A DNA stretch of 64,000 nt from Hymenobacter setariae (lineage in GTDB: Bacteria; Bacteroidota; Bacteroidia; Cytophagales; Hymenobacteraceae): NCBI RefSeq assembly GCF_007713685.1, contig NZ_VMRJ01000005.1:248001-312000 (forward strand), read 5' to 3'. A model generated the notes under the pieces. The model was given only the letters and a program-made list of their open reading frames with translations, was not told the origin of the DNA and made no database searches. Of this stretch, positions 23,852-33,083 are shown piece by piece; position 1 is the first letter of the stretch, and every line of letters begins with the position of its first letter. The translations under genes and the position numbers were made by a program.

Positions 23852-24919
23852 ATGAACCGCTCTTTTGTGCCCTTTGCCCAGCTTCGCCGCCAGCCTACTA
23901 TCGTGGTCGATAGCACCGGCCTGGGCGCCGCCCTCACGCTGGCGCACTGGCGCGGGGCCGCCACCCCCGAGGCCCTGCGCGACGATACCAGCGCCGGCTC
24001 GTGCCTGCGCGCCCTGCACGCGCCCGCCACGCCGGGCCTAGAAGCTCAAGCCGTTACGGCCAATCACTTTGATATCGATGGTTTTGTGGGCGTATGGGCC
24101 TTGCTGAATCCCGAACTGGCCCTGACCCATGAGGAGCTGCTGCGCTTGGTAGCTACCCTAGGCGACTTTCGCGAAATCGACTGGCAACATCCCCTTGCGG
24201 ACCATGCGCTCAAGCTAGTGTGCTGGCTCAACGCCGAGGAGAAAACGCACTTCTACGAGCCCTTTGGCGCGCCCGCCCGCCGCCGGCGCGAAGACGAGGC
24301 TTCGGCCGAAAAATTCGCCTGGTTTTTGCCGCGCTTCGCCGAAGTTCTGCTCGACCCTGAAGCTGGCCGCGCCGCCTGGGCGCCCGAGTATGAGCGAGTA
24401 AAAGCCGCCGCTGCCGCTTTGCAAGGCCCGCTTACCCAGCGTGCCGAATATCCCGACCTAGGGCTGGTGGTCGTGCGCACGCCCGCGCCGTTGCCCTACT
24501 ATGCGCTATTTGGCCCTACGGCTGGTTTCGATTGGGTATTAAGTCTCTACGATGGCCAGCGCTACGAGCTAGAGTGCAAATACACCACCTGGATAGACCT
24601 AGAGAGCCGGCCCACGCTGCCGCGCCTGGCACTGGCACTTCTAGCCGCCCGCCTCAACGAGCTGGAACGTAGCAACTACCGCTGGGCCGCCGACCAGCTC
24701 ACCGACACCGGCCCGCTCCTGCGCCTGAGCGGCCGCCCCCTCACCAAAGCCGAGCGCTACGCCGACCCCGACGGGCGACCCATCTACGCCTCGTCGCTGG
24801 CCGCTGGCACGGTAGAAAGTGAGGTAGTAGCCTTTTTGCAAAAAGGTTACGCTGGTCTCGAACCTAAGAAATACTGGACCTGGGCCGAGGTGCGTGCCGC
24901 CAATGAGCGCCCTAGGTAG
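23852..24919 (+). CDS. conserved hypothetical protein with HFDxDG motif
   Basis: A soluble protein of 355 residues that I cannot assign a function with confidence; it may belong to an uncharacterised DUF family found in Hymenobacter and Deinococcus. The most notable segment is AVTANHFDIDGFVGVWALLN (about 67-86): the HFDxDG core followed by a hydrophobic helix is reminiscent of the NHxDxDG start of DHH-type phosphoesterases, but the later DHH motifs are not evident. A second well-formed region runs around residues 205-260 (APLPYYALFGPTAGFDWVLS, YDGQRYELECKYTTWIDLES). There is no signal peptide. The stop lies inside the left arm of a terminator shared with sbcC. The ATG at 23852 follows the upstream terminator by 18 bases. 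Confidence 0.7.
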   Translation: MNRSFVPFAQLRRQPTIVVDSTGLGAALTLAHWRGAATPEALRDDTSAGSCLRALHAPATPGLEAQAVTANHFDIDGFVGVWALLNPELALTHEELLRLVATLGDFREIDWQHPLADHALKLVCWLNAEEKTHFYEPFGAPARRRREDEASAEKFAWFLPRFAEVLLDPEAGRAAWAPEYERVKAAAAALQGPLTQRAEYPDLGLVVVRTPAPLPYYALFGPTAGFDWVLSLYDGQRYELECKYTTWIDLESRPTLPRLALALLAARLNELERSNYRWAADQLTDTGPLLRLSGRPLTKAERYADPDGRPIYASSLAAGTVESEVVAFLQKGYAGLEPKKYWTWAEVRAANERPR

Positions 24920-24960
24920 GCCGCGCAGTACTGCTTGTATTAAAGCGGACTACCTAGGGC
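24909..24960. terminator. bidirectional terminator built from CCTAGG arms
   Basis: Arms 24909-24919 and 24950-24960 (11 bp, perfect) each contain CCTAGG. The left arm includes the stop codon of the upstream gene. It lies between convergent genes. Confidence 0.6.
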
Positions 24961-24968
24961 ATCCGTTA

Positions 24969-27900
24969 CTACTCACAGCATTCAGTCTCAGTACCTACTA
25001 CGTCTACCACGCGCACGGTGCTGTTGCCGCCAGCCACCGGCTGCACCCGAATTTGAGTGCCGATGCGGTCCTTGAGGTCGGCTACGTGCGAGATGACGCC
25101 TATCATCTTGCCCGAGTGCTGCAAGCGCTCCAGCGCGTCGAGCGCGGTATTGAGTGATTCGGGGTCGAGCGTACCAAAGCCTTCGTCGATGAAGAGCGAC
25201 TCGATGCGTGCTTTATAGCCCGCTAATTCGCTCAGCCCTAGGGCTAGGGCTAAGCTCACCAGGAAGCTCTCGCCGCCAGATAGCGAGGCCATCGGGCGCA
25301 CCGTATCGGCCTGGTCGTGGTCGATAATTTGCAGCTCTAGGTTGCGATTGGGCGTTTTGAAAATAGAATAGCGGTTGGTGAGCTGCTTGAGGCGCAGGTT
25401 GGCCAGGCGGGCCAGGTGACTAAGGGTCAAACCTTGGGCAAACTGGCTGAACTTGTCGCCCTTGGCCGAGCCGATTTGGTCGGCGAGGTCTTGCCAGCGC
25501 TGCTCTTCGAGCTGGCGCAGTTGAAGCTCGCGGCGGCCTTCGGCCAGGCGCTCGCGGGCGGCATCATCCTGGGCAAGCTGGTTGCTGGCTGCGCCGAGCT
25601 GCTGCTGCAAAATATCGTCGGCCGCCGACAGCGCGCTGAGCTGGGCCGTGAGGTCGGCCGCGCTGAGTGGCGTCAGGGCAAATTCGGCGTGCTGCTGTTG
25701 CTCGGAGGTGAGGTCCGCTAGGCGGCGGTCGGCGGCGGCTGTGGCCGTGAGGTGCTGCTGGCGCCGCTGGTGCAGGCGCTCGGCCTCGGCGGCGGGCAGC
25801 AGCAACGCCTGCGCCTCGGCCGCACTGGCAAAGCCGGCGGCACCTAGGGCGGCGGCTAGCTCGGCCTGGCGCTCATCGTGCGCCAGGCGGTGGGCCGCCA
25901 GCTGGGTTTGCAGCGAGTCGAGGGCGCTTTGCTTCACGGCTAATTCCTGCTGCTGCTGGGCGTGCTGGCTGTCGGCGTAGCGGGCAGCAGCGGCTAGCTG
26001 CTCGGTGTGCTGACGCAGTTGCGCGGCCTCGGCGGCTGGGTCAGGCCCGGCGTAGTAGGCTAGGCGGGCAGCCTGCTGCTGTTCCAGCGCTAGCTGCTCG
26101 GCAGCGAGCGTTTCGGCGGCGGCGGTTAGCTGCACCTGCTGGCGGGCCAGCTCATCGGCGTGGGCTTGGTGCTTGGTTTTGCGCTCCAGCAATTGGTTTT
26201 GGCCAGCAGCTAAAGCCGCGCGCTGAGCTTCGTAATGGGCGGCGCGGTCTTCAAGCGTGGCGAGCAGGCTGTCGTAAGGCGGGCGGGCGGGCAGCGCCAG
26301 CTGGTGCGGGCGTAGCAGGTCTTGGATGGTGCTTTGGTAAATCTCGGCTTGCTCGCGCCAGTGCATCAGCTCGGCGCTCAGCTTGTCGATTTCGAGCGTG
26401 GTGGCGTTTTGGCGCTGCACCAGCAGCCGGATTTCGGCCTGGGCAGTAGTAGCGGTAGTGCCAGCAGCCAGATATTTTTCGCGTAGCGTAGCCAGCTTGT
26501 CATCTAGCAATGCCAGTTGGCGGCGGTTGGCCTGCGCAATAGCCTGGGCGACGGTCGTAGCTTCGAGCAAAGCTCGTACGGCAGCTGGGTCGGCGGGTAG
26601 GGGCGGGGCGGGTTGCAGGTCGGCAGCCAGCTCGTGGGCCTGGCGACGGGCAGCTTCGGCCAACTCGGCAGCTTCCTGACGCTGCTGCTGGCGCTGTTGC
26701 TGCTCGGTTTGGCGACGGGTAAGGTCCTGGTCGGCGGCGCGCAGGGCTTCCTCTAGCGTCGCTAGCGTCTGTTTCTGGGTGGCCACGCGCTGTTCTTGCG
26801 CGTTGGCATCGGCCTCAAAGTCGGCGGTAAAAGCGTGCTCTAGGGCGCCGCACAGCGGGCAGGGCTGGCCGTCGTGCAGCTGTTGCCGGTGGGCGTTGAG
26901 GTCGGCCATGGCCTGCTGCGTGCGTAGCTCGCGCTGCAGGCTTTCGAGGAGCTGCTGCCCGGCGGCGCGCTGGTCGGTGAGGTGGCGAGCGGTGGCCTCG
27001 GCGGTGGCCAGGGCCGGGGCTTCTTGGTCGAGCAGAGTCTGCAAGTGCTGGGCGCGGGCGTGGTAGTCGTGTGCGGCCTCGGCTTTGGGTAGCAGCTGCT
27101 GAAGGCCATGTAAGTAGGCCGTAAGGGCATCGGCGCGCTGGGCCAGCTCGGCGGGCGTGGTGCCTTGCAGCAACACGTCGCGCTCAGTGCGGCAGGGCTG
27201 GCCTTCGTCCTTAATAGCTTGCTGCTGGGCTAGCGCGTCGGCTTCGAGCTGGTGCTGCCGGCTGAGGTCGGCAGCCGTGGCTTGCTGGTTTTTGAGCAGC
27301 TCGGCGCGACTGGCAGCCCGTGTGCTGGCCTCTTTTTGGGCCGCTTGCAGGTCGATTATTTCGCGGCTCAGGGCGTTGAGCTGGCTTTTTAAGTCGGCTT
27401 CGTGGCTGTGGGCAATTAACCAGCTATCCAGCATATTTTGCTGCGCCACTAGGTTTTGCAAGTCCTGCGCCTGCTGCTGCCAGGCGGCTTGCACCTGGTC
27501 GTGCGCCCGCTGGTTTTGGGCGTGCGCTGCCTGGTTTTTAAGTAGCTGCTGGCGCGTGGTGGCAATGGCGGCATCCTGCGTCCGGGCTTCTTCCAGTAGG
27601 GGGCGTAGGTCGTTTTCTTTGGTTTGAGCCGCCAGGTGGGCCGTGGTGGCGGCCTCTAGGTTGGCCTTGGCCATGTGGGTGGCGGTGGCCAAATTAGGCA
27701 AGGCCTGCTGAAGCTCGCTTAGCTGCTCGCTGTTGGTTTGCAGTGCTTTGTAAGCTACTTCAGCCAGCGCCATGGGCGTGGCTAGCTCTTTGGCATTGGC
27801 CCGCTGGTGGTCGGCCAGTCGGGCAAATTCGGGCTGCAACGCTTCATCGGCTTGGCGCAACGTTTCCACCTCGCGGGCGGTATCGTTGAGCTGCCGGTCG

Positions 27901-28688
27901 AGCTGGTCGAGGATGGTGCGCCAGGTCAGGCACACGTTCAGGTCCTGGGCTTCTTCGTGATGCTGCTCGGCGGCCTCCCCTAGGGCGTCGAGCTGGCTAC
28001 CTAGGGCGGCGCGTTCTTCTTCCGAGAGCAGGCGCGTGGCGTCGAGGCGGGCGGCCAGCAGCTCGGTTTTGCGCGTTTCTTCCTTGGCTTTCTCAAACGC
28101 CGCCACTGATAGCCGCGAGTAGATGCCCACGTTGGTCATCTTTTCGAGCAGGGCGCTGCGCTCCTTTTCGGGGGCGTGTAGGAAGCGCGCAAACTTGCCT
28201 TGGCTCAGCAAAACGGCCTGCTCAAACTGCCCAAAGTCCAGCCCCGACAGTTCGCCGACCTTGGCCGGCACGGCTTCTTTGCCGCTCACTACGGCTTCCC
28301 ACAGCGGACTGCGTACCAAGGACATCGCGTCCTGGCCTAGGCCGCCTTTGTCTTCGCCGCGGGTTTTGCGCTTGACTTCCCAGCGCGAGCGGTAGCGCAC
28401 GCGGGCCGTTTGGCCGGTGTCGGCGTTGGTTTCGTGCACCTCAAATTCAACCTCCGACCAGGCAAACGCGGCGTGGCGGCTCACCATCTCGCCCACCTGC
28501 CGGTCGTGGCGCGGCACCCGCCCATATAGGCCCACCGCGATGGCATCGAGCAGCGTGCTTTTGCCCGCGCCCGTCGGCCCCGTTATCGCAAACAGCCCCG
28601 TGTCGGCTAGCGGCGCAGCGTCGAACCGAATGAGGTACGGGCCGGGCAGCGAGTTGAGGTTGGCAAAGCGCAGGCTGATAATCTTCAT
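24969..28688 (-). CDS. sbcC: exonuclease SbcC (Rad50-like ATPase)
   Basis: The SMC-like ATPase subunit of the SbcCD nuclease, which opens hairpins and blocked DNA ends. The protein has 1239 residues. Walker A is GPTGAGKS (37-44). Two very long Gln/Ala/Leu-rich coiled coils flank a zinc hook, C610 and C613 in QPCPLCGALEH, through which two complexes join. The C-terminal half holds the signature region (MASLSGGESFLVSLALALGL) and Walker B (SLFIDEGFGTLDPESL), ending in the conserved SHVADLKDRIGTQI. It lies 54 bases downstream of sbcD on the same strand, the usual order. The coiled coils are rich in Gln and Ala codons, which gives several long spurious open frames on the other strand. Confidence 0.95.
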   Translation of the reverse strand: MKIISLRFANLNSLPGPYLIRFDAAPLADTGLFAITGPTGAGKSTLLDAIAVGLYGRVPRHDRQVGEMVSRHAAFAWSEVEFEVHETNADTGQTARVRYRSRWEVKRKTRGEDKGGLGQDAMSLVRSPLWEAVVSGKEAVPAKVGELSGLDFGQFEQAVLLSQGKFARFLHAPEKERSALLEKMTNVGIYSRLSVAAFEKAKEETRKTELLAARLDATRLLSEEERAALGSQLDALGEAAEQHHEEAQDLNVCLTWRTILDQLDRQLNDTAREVETLRQADEALQPEFARLADHQRANAKELATPMALAEVAYKALQTNSEQLSELQQALPNLATATHMAKANLEAATTAHLAAQTKENDLRPLLEEARTQDAAIATTRQQLLKNQAAHAQNQRAHDQVQAAWQQQAQDLQNLVAQQNMLDSWLIAHSHEADLKSQLNALSREIIDLQAAQKEASTRAASRAELLKNQQATAADLSRQHQLEADALAQQQAIKDEGQPCRTERDVLLQGTTPAELAQRADALTAYLHGLQQLLPKAEAAHDYHARAQHLQTLLDQEAPALATAEATARHLTDQRAAGQQLLESLQRELRTQQAMADLNAHRQQLHDGQPCPLCGALEHAFTADFEADANAQEQRVATQKQTLATLEEALRAADQDLTRRQTEQQQRQQQRQEAAELAEAARRQAHELAADLQPAPPLPADPAAVRALLEATTVAQAIAQANRRQLALLDDKLATLREKYLAAGTTATTAQAEIRLLVQRQNATTLEIDKLSAELMHWREQAEIYQSTIQDLLRPHQLALPARPPYDSLLATLEDRAAHYEAQRAALAAGQNQLLERKTKHQAHADELARQQVQLTAAAETLAAEQLALEQQQAARLAYYAGPDPAAEAAQLRQHTEQLAAAARYADSQHAQQQQELAVKQSALDSLQTQLAAHRLAHDERQAELAAALGAAGFASAAEAQALLLPAAEAERLHQRRQQHLTATAAADRRLADLTSEQQQHAEFALTPLSAADLTAQLSALSAADDILQQQLGAASNQLAQDDAARERLAEGRRELQLRQLEEQRWQDLADQIGSAKGDKFSQFAQGLTLSHLARLANLRLKQLTNRYSIFKTPNRNLELQIIDHDQADTVRPMASLSGGESFLVSLALALGLSELAGYKARIESLFIDEGFGTLDPESLNTALDALERLQHSGKMIGVISHVADLKDRIGTQIRVQPVAGGNSTVRVVDVVGTETECCE

Positions 28689-28742
28689 ACCTTAAAATTA
28701 CGCGCTACGCCGCCGAAAAAAGCCCTTGAGAGCTTACTGAGC

Positions 28743-30005
28743 CTAGCTTTTCTCGCCGCTCCAGGCTTGCGGGTCGGCCTCGGCCAGTAGCTGGCGCAGC
28801 TCCTGGAAAGTGGCTGTAAGAGCAGTGGCCCGCTCGGGCGGCAAGCCGGCCACGCGGCGGCGAAATACTTCTTCCACCGTTAGTTCGTGCAGGTGCTCGA
28901 TGGGCGCGGCGGCCTCGGCCACCACGTCGGGGGCATCGGTGAGGCGCTGGTGGCGCACGCCGCGCGGGGCCAGCACGGCGGCGCGGCGCTCCTTGAGGGC
29001 GGCTTGCACGCGGCGCTGCACCTCGGCGGGCGCTTCATCCGATTTTACCAGCACGTCGGCCCAGGCTACGAGGTCAAAAGCTTCGTTATCAAAAGCTATA
29101 ATGGCGGCCTCTACCTCGTCGAGCTCGCCGTGGAAGCGCTGCAAGCGCCGCGTCACGGGCACGGGCAGCGCAGTGATAGTGGGTTCGCCAGCGCCTTTAA
29201 AGTCCAGCAGCAGTACTTGTTGCTTGTCGTCGGCCTCGGTGAAGGACAGCGGCACAGGTGAGCCCGAGTAGCGGATGCGCGCCTGCCCGCCCACCACCTG
29301 CGGCCGATGCAAGTGCCCTAGGGCCACGTAGTCGAAGGCCGCCGGAAAATGCTCGGCCCCAATGACCCCGAGCCCGCCGATGTGCACGTCGCGCTCGGCG
29401 CCCTCGCGAGCCTCGCCGCCCGCCGCGTAGAGGTGGCCGGTAGCCAGCACCGGCACATCTTGCTCGCGAAGGCGACGCACGAGGTCGTGCTCGCTCAGCT
29501 TGAGGTAATGGCCCGCAATGCTGTCGCGGATGCGCAGCTGGCGCGCGTCAGGCGTTTCGCCGGCCACGGCCAGGCGCAGGTCGCGGTCGCGTAGGAAGGG
29601 CACGGCGCATACTACTAAGCTGGCCGGGCCGCCTGCGGCACCTAGGGCCACGATTTGCTCATCGGCCTCGGCCGGCACCCCGCCGATGACGTGGATGCGC
29701 AGCGCTCGCAGCAGCCGGCGGCTGGCGTTGAGCAGGGTAGGGGAGTCGTGGTTGCCGCCTACCACCACAATATCGCGGCAGCCGGTGCCCTGCATGCGCA
29801 CCAAGAAGTCGTAGTACAGCTCCTGCGCGGCGTGCGAAGGTGTAGTGGTGTCGAAGACATCGCCGGCCAGCACCAGGGCCTCTACGCCCTCGGCCTGCAC
29901 GGTGGCCAGCAGCCAGTTTAGAAACGCTTTTTGCTCGGTGAGGCGCTCTTGGCCAGTAAGAAAATGCTGGCCTAGGTGCCAGTCGGCGGTGTGTAAAACG
30001 CGCAT
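28743..30005 (-). CDS. sbcD: exonuclease SbcD (Mre11-like nuclease)
   Basis: The metallophosphoesterase nuclease subunit of SbcCD, 420 residues. Metal-site motifs are in order: MRVLHTADWHLGQHF (D7, H9), LVLAGDVFDTTTPS, VVGGNHDSPTLL, LATGHLYAAGG and VALGHLHRPQ. The C-terminal part (about 300-410) is the capping and SbcC-binding region. The ATG at 30005 follows a TAnnTTTG box by 23 bases. It is the first gene of the sbcDC operon. Length is close to E. coli SbcD (400). Confidence 0.95.
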   Translation of the reverse strand: MRVLHTADWHLGQHFLTGQERLTEQKAFLNWLLATVQAEGVEALVLAGDVFDTTTPSHAAQELYYDFLVRMQGTGCRDIVVVGGNHDSPTLLNASRRLLRALRIHVIGGVPAEADEQIVALGAAGGPASLVVCAVPFLRDRDLRLAVAGETPDARQLRIRDSIAGHYLKLSEHDLVRRLREQDVPVLATGHLYAAGGEAREGAERDVHIGGLGVIGAEHFPAAFDYVALGHLHRPQVVGGQARIRYSGSPVPLSFTEADDKQQVLLLDFKGAGEPTITALPVPVTRRLQRFHGELDEVEAAIIAFDNEAFDLVAWADVLVKSDEAPAEVQRRVQAALKERRAAVLAPRGVRHQRLTDAPDVVAEAAAPIEHLHELTVEEVFRRRVAGLPPERATALTATFQELRQLLAEADPQAWSGEKS

Positions 30006-30028
30006 TAAAGTTGAAAACAGAATCTACT

Positions 30029-30036
30029 CAAAGGTA
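30029..30036 (-). promoter_or_regulatory. TAnnTTTG -7 box for sbcDC
   Basis: TACCTTTG on the minus strand, 23 bases before the sbcD ATG. No clear -33 box. Confidence 0.55.
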
Positions 30037-30226
30037 CCGCCCGGTAGAGGCTAAACCCGCGCCAGCGCGGCAGGGCTCCCTGGCCAGAAAAATTTTTGGC
30101 GCATTCTCCGCAAGAAGCTAGTCTTAAGCTCGTAGGCTACGTAGACTAAGTACTGGCGCGGCTATTCTTGATTAGAAGGCTGCGGTGCACTGCTATTCTA
30201 CTCCATCCTGTTTCCTGCCTACGGTT

Positions 30227-30511
30227 ATGAAAATGTACCATCTGTTAGGCCTAGCCCTCCTAGGTGCGGCGCTTAGCCGCCCAGCGTTGGCCCAGACCAA
30301 ACCCGCGAAGACCACCGTAACGCCGGGCACGCCCATCAACCCCAGCAACACGACGGCGCCCGCCGTGGGCACTGGCACTACCGCGCCCGGACAGCCGGGC
30401 ACCCCGCCGCCCGTGGCCACGCCGCCCGGCACCGTGTATCCACCCGCCACTACCGAGCCCGCCAAGAAGCCCGCCAAACGCACGAATGTGCGCTCAATGG
30501 GCCGGCCCTAG
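30227..30511 (+). CDS. small Pro/Thr-rich exported protein
   Basis: A 94-residue protein with a signal peptide (MKMYHLLGLALLGAALSRPA, cleavage after LAQ). The mature part is a low-complexity Pro/Thr/Gly chain (TTAPAVGTGTTAPGQPGTPP) ending in a basic tail (AKKPAKRTNVRSMGRP). No domain is recognisable; it is probably an unstructured periplasmic or surface protein. It is followed after 24 bases by a second gene of the same kind (30536), so the pair may be a diverged duplication in one transcript. The ATG at 30227 is chosen because upstream in-frame codons would precede the signal with a Cys/Pro stretch. Confidence 0.65.
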   Translation: MKMYHLLGLALLGAALSRPALAQTKPAKTTVTPGTPINPSNTTAPAVGTGTTAPGQPGTPPPVATPPGTVYPPATTEPAKKPAKRTNVRSMGRP

Positions 30512-30535
30512 GTTCCTTTTTACTCTTCGAATTTT

Positions 30536-30904
30536 ATGAAAACCCACCTCTCACTTGGTGCTGCCCTGCTGGGGCTGGTGCTTAGCAGCCCGGCGTTTGC
30601 CCAGGCCGATATTCCCAGCGTCAGCAGCGCGCCCAACGCGGCGGGCGTGCCGAGCATCCCGGCCGCTACCATACCAGGCCGGCCCGGCCGCAGCACTAGC
30701 ACCGTGCCCACCGTGGCGCCCGAAAACAGCACCCGGCCAACTGGCATCACGGGCTCGACCTACGCCAACGGCTTGCCCGATAGAAACATAGACGGCGGCA
30801 CCCAGCGCGCCGACCAGCCCCGCAATGGCCAGGCCATACCTGGCGCGCAGCCCACCAAGCGCCTACACAAAGGCCAGCCGCGTACCAAGCAGCCGGCCTT
30901 TTAA
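30536..30904 (+). CDS. small Pro/Arg-rich exported protein
   Basis: A 122-residue protein with a signal peptide (MKTHLSLGAALLGLVLSSPA, cleavage after FAQ). The mature part is low-complexity with many Pro, Thr, Gly and Arg residues (IPAATIPGRPGRSTSTVPTV) and a basic C-terminus (TKRLHKGQPRTKQPAF). The signal peptide and basic tail resemble those of the gene just upstream, so a paralogous pair is likely. No enzyme motif is present. A shared bidirectional terminator follows. Confidence 0.65.
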   Translation: MKTHLSLGAALLGLVLSSPAFAQADIPSVSSAPNAAGVPSIPAATIPGRPGRSTSTVPTVAPENSTRPTGITGSTYANGLPDRNIDGGTQRADQPRNGQAIPGAQPTKRLHKGQPRTKQPAF

Positions 30905-30941
30905 AGAGTTAGTTTCCTAGGTCGAAATCGGGTAACGATGT

Positions 30942-30976
30942 CGGAGCACGCCAATGAGATAGGTTGGCGTGCTCCG
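30942..30976. terminator. bidirectional terminator between convergent genes
   Basis: Arms 30942-30954 and 30964-30976 pair over 13 bp with a 9-base loop; an outer, imperfect pairing (about 30925-30936 with 30981-30992) extends it. A T run follows on the plus strand, overlapping the end of hscA. Confidence 0.75.
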
Positions 30977-30982
30977 GTGTTG

Positions 30983-32857
<1,875 letters not shown>

Positions 32858-32929
32858 GAGATAGAGTAAGCAAGGCCGCAGCGGCGCGGCCGAAAAGAGC
32901 ATAACAAAACTGCCAGTGAAATGGCCCGG

Positions 32930-32937
32930 CAAAAGTA
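32930..32937 (-). promoter_or_regulatory. TAnnTTTG -7 box for hscA
   Basis: TACTTTTG on the minus strand, 72 bases before the hscA ATG, in the 226-base divergent gap shared with a TonB receptor gene. A degenerate box (TACGTTG near 33057) faces the other way. Confidence 0.45.
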
Positions 32938-33083
32938 GCCCCGCCAGCCGAGGGCCGCCGCGATTGCAGCGGCACCTTAGGCTAGTAGTTCGGCCAGCCG
33001 GTCGATTCTGATTCAATTCTGAAGCGTGGGCTGGCCGGGGGTAGTAGCTTCGTTCTACGTTGCCAACGGCTTGCTTGCCTACA

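Noticed and set aside
27157..27627. Open frame of 156 codons on the plus strand (and others at 25582, 26383)
   Set aside because: Antisense to the coiled-coil part of sbcC; Cys/Ser/Trp-rich, as expected from reversed Gln/Ala codons.
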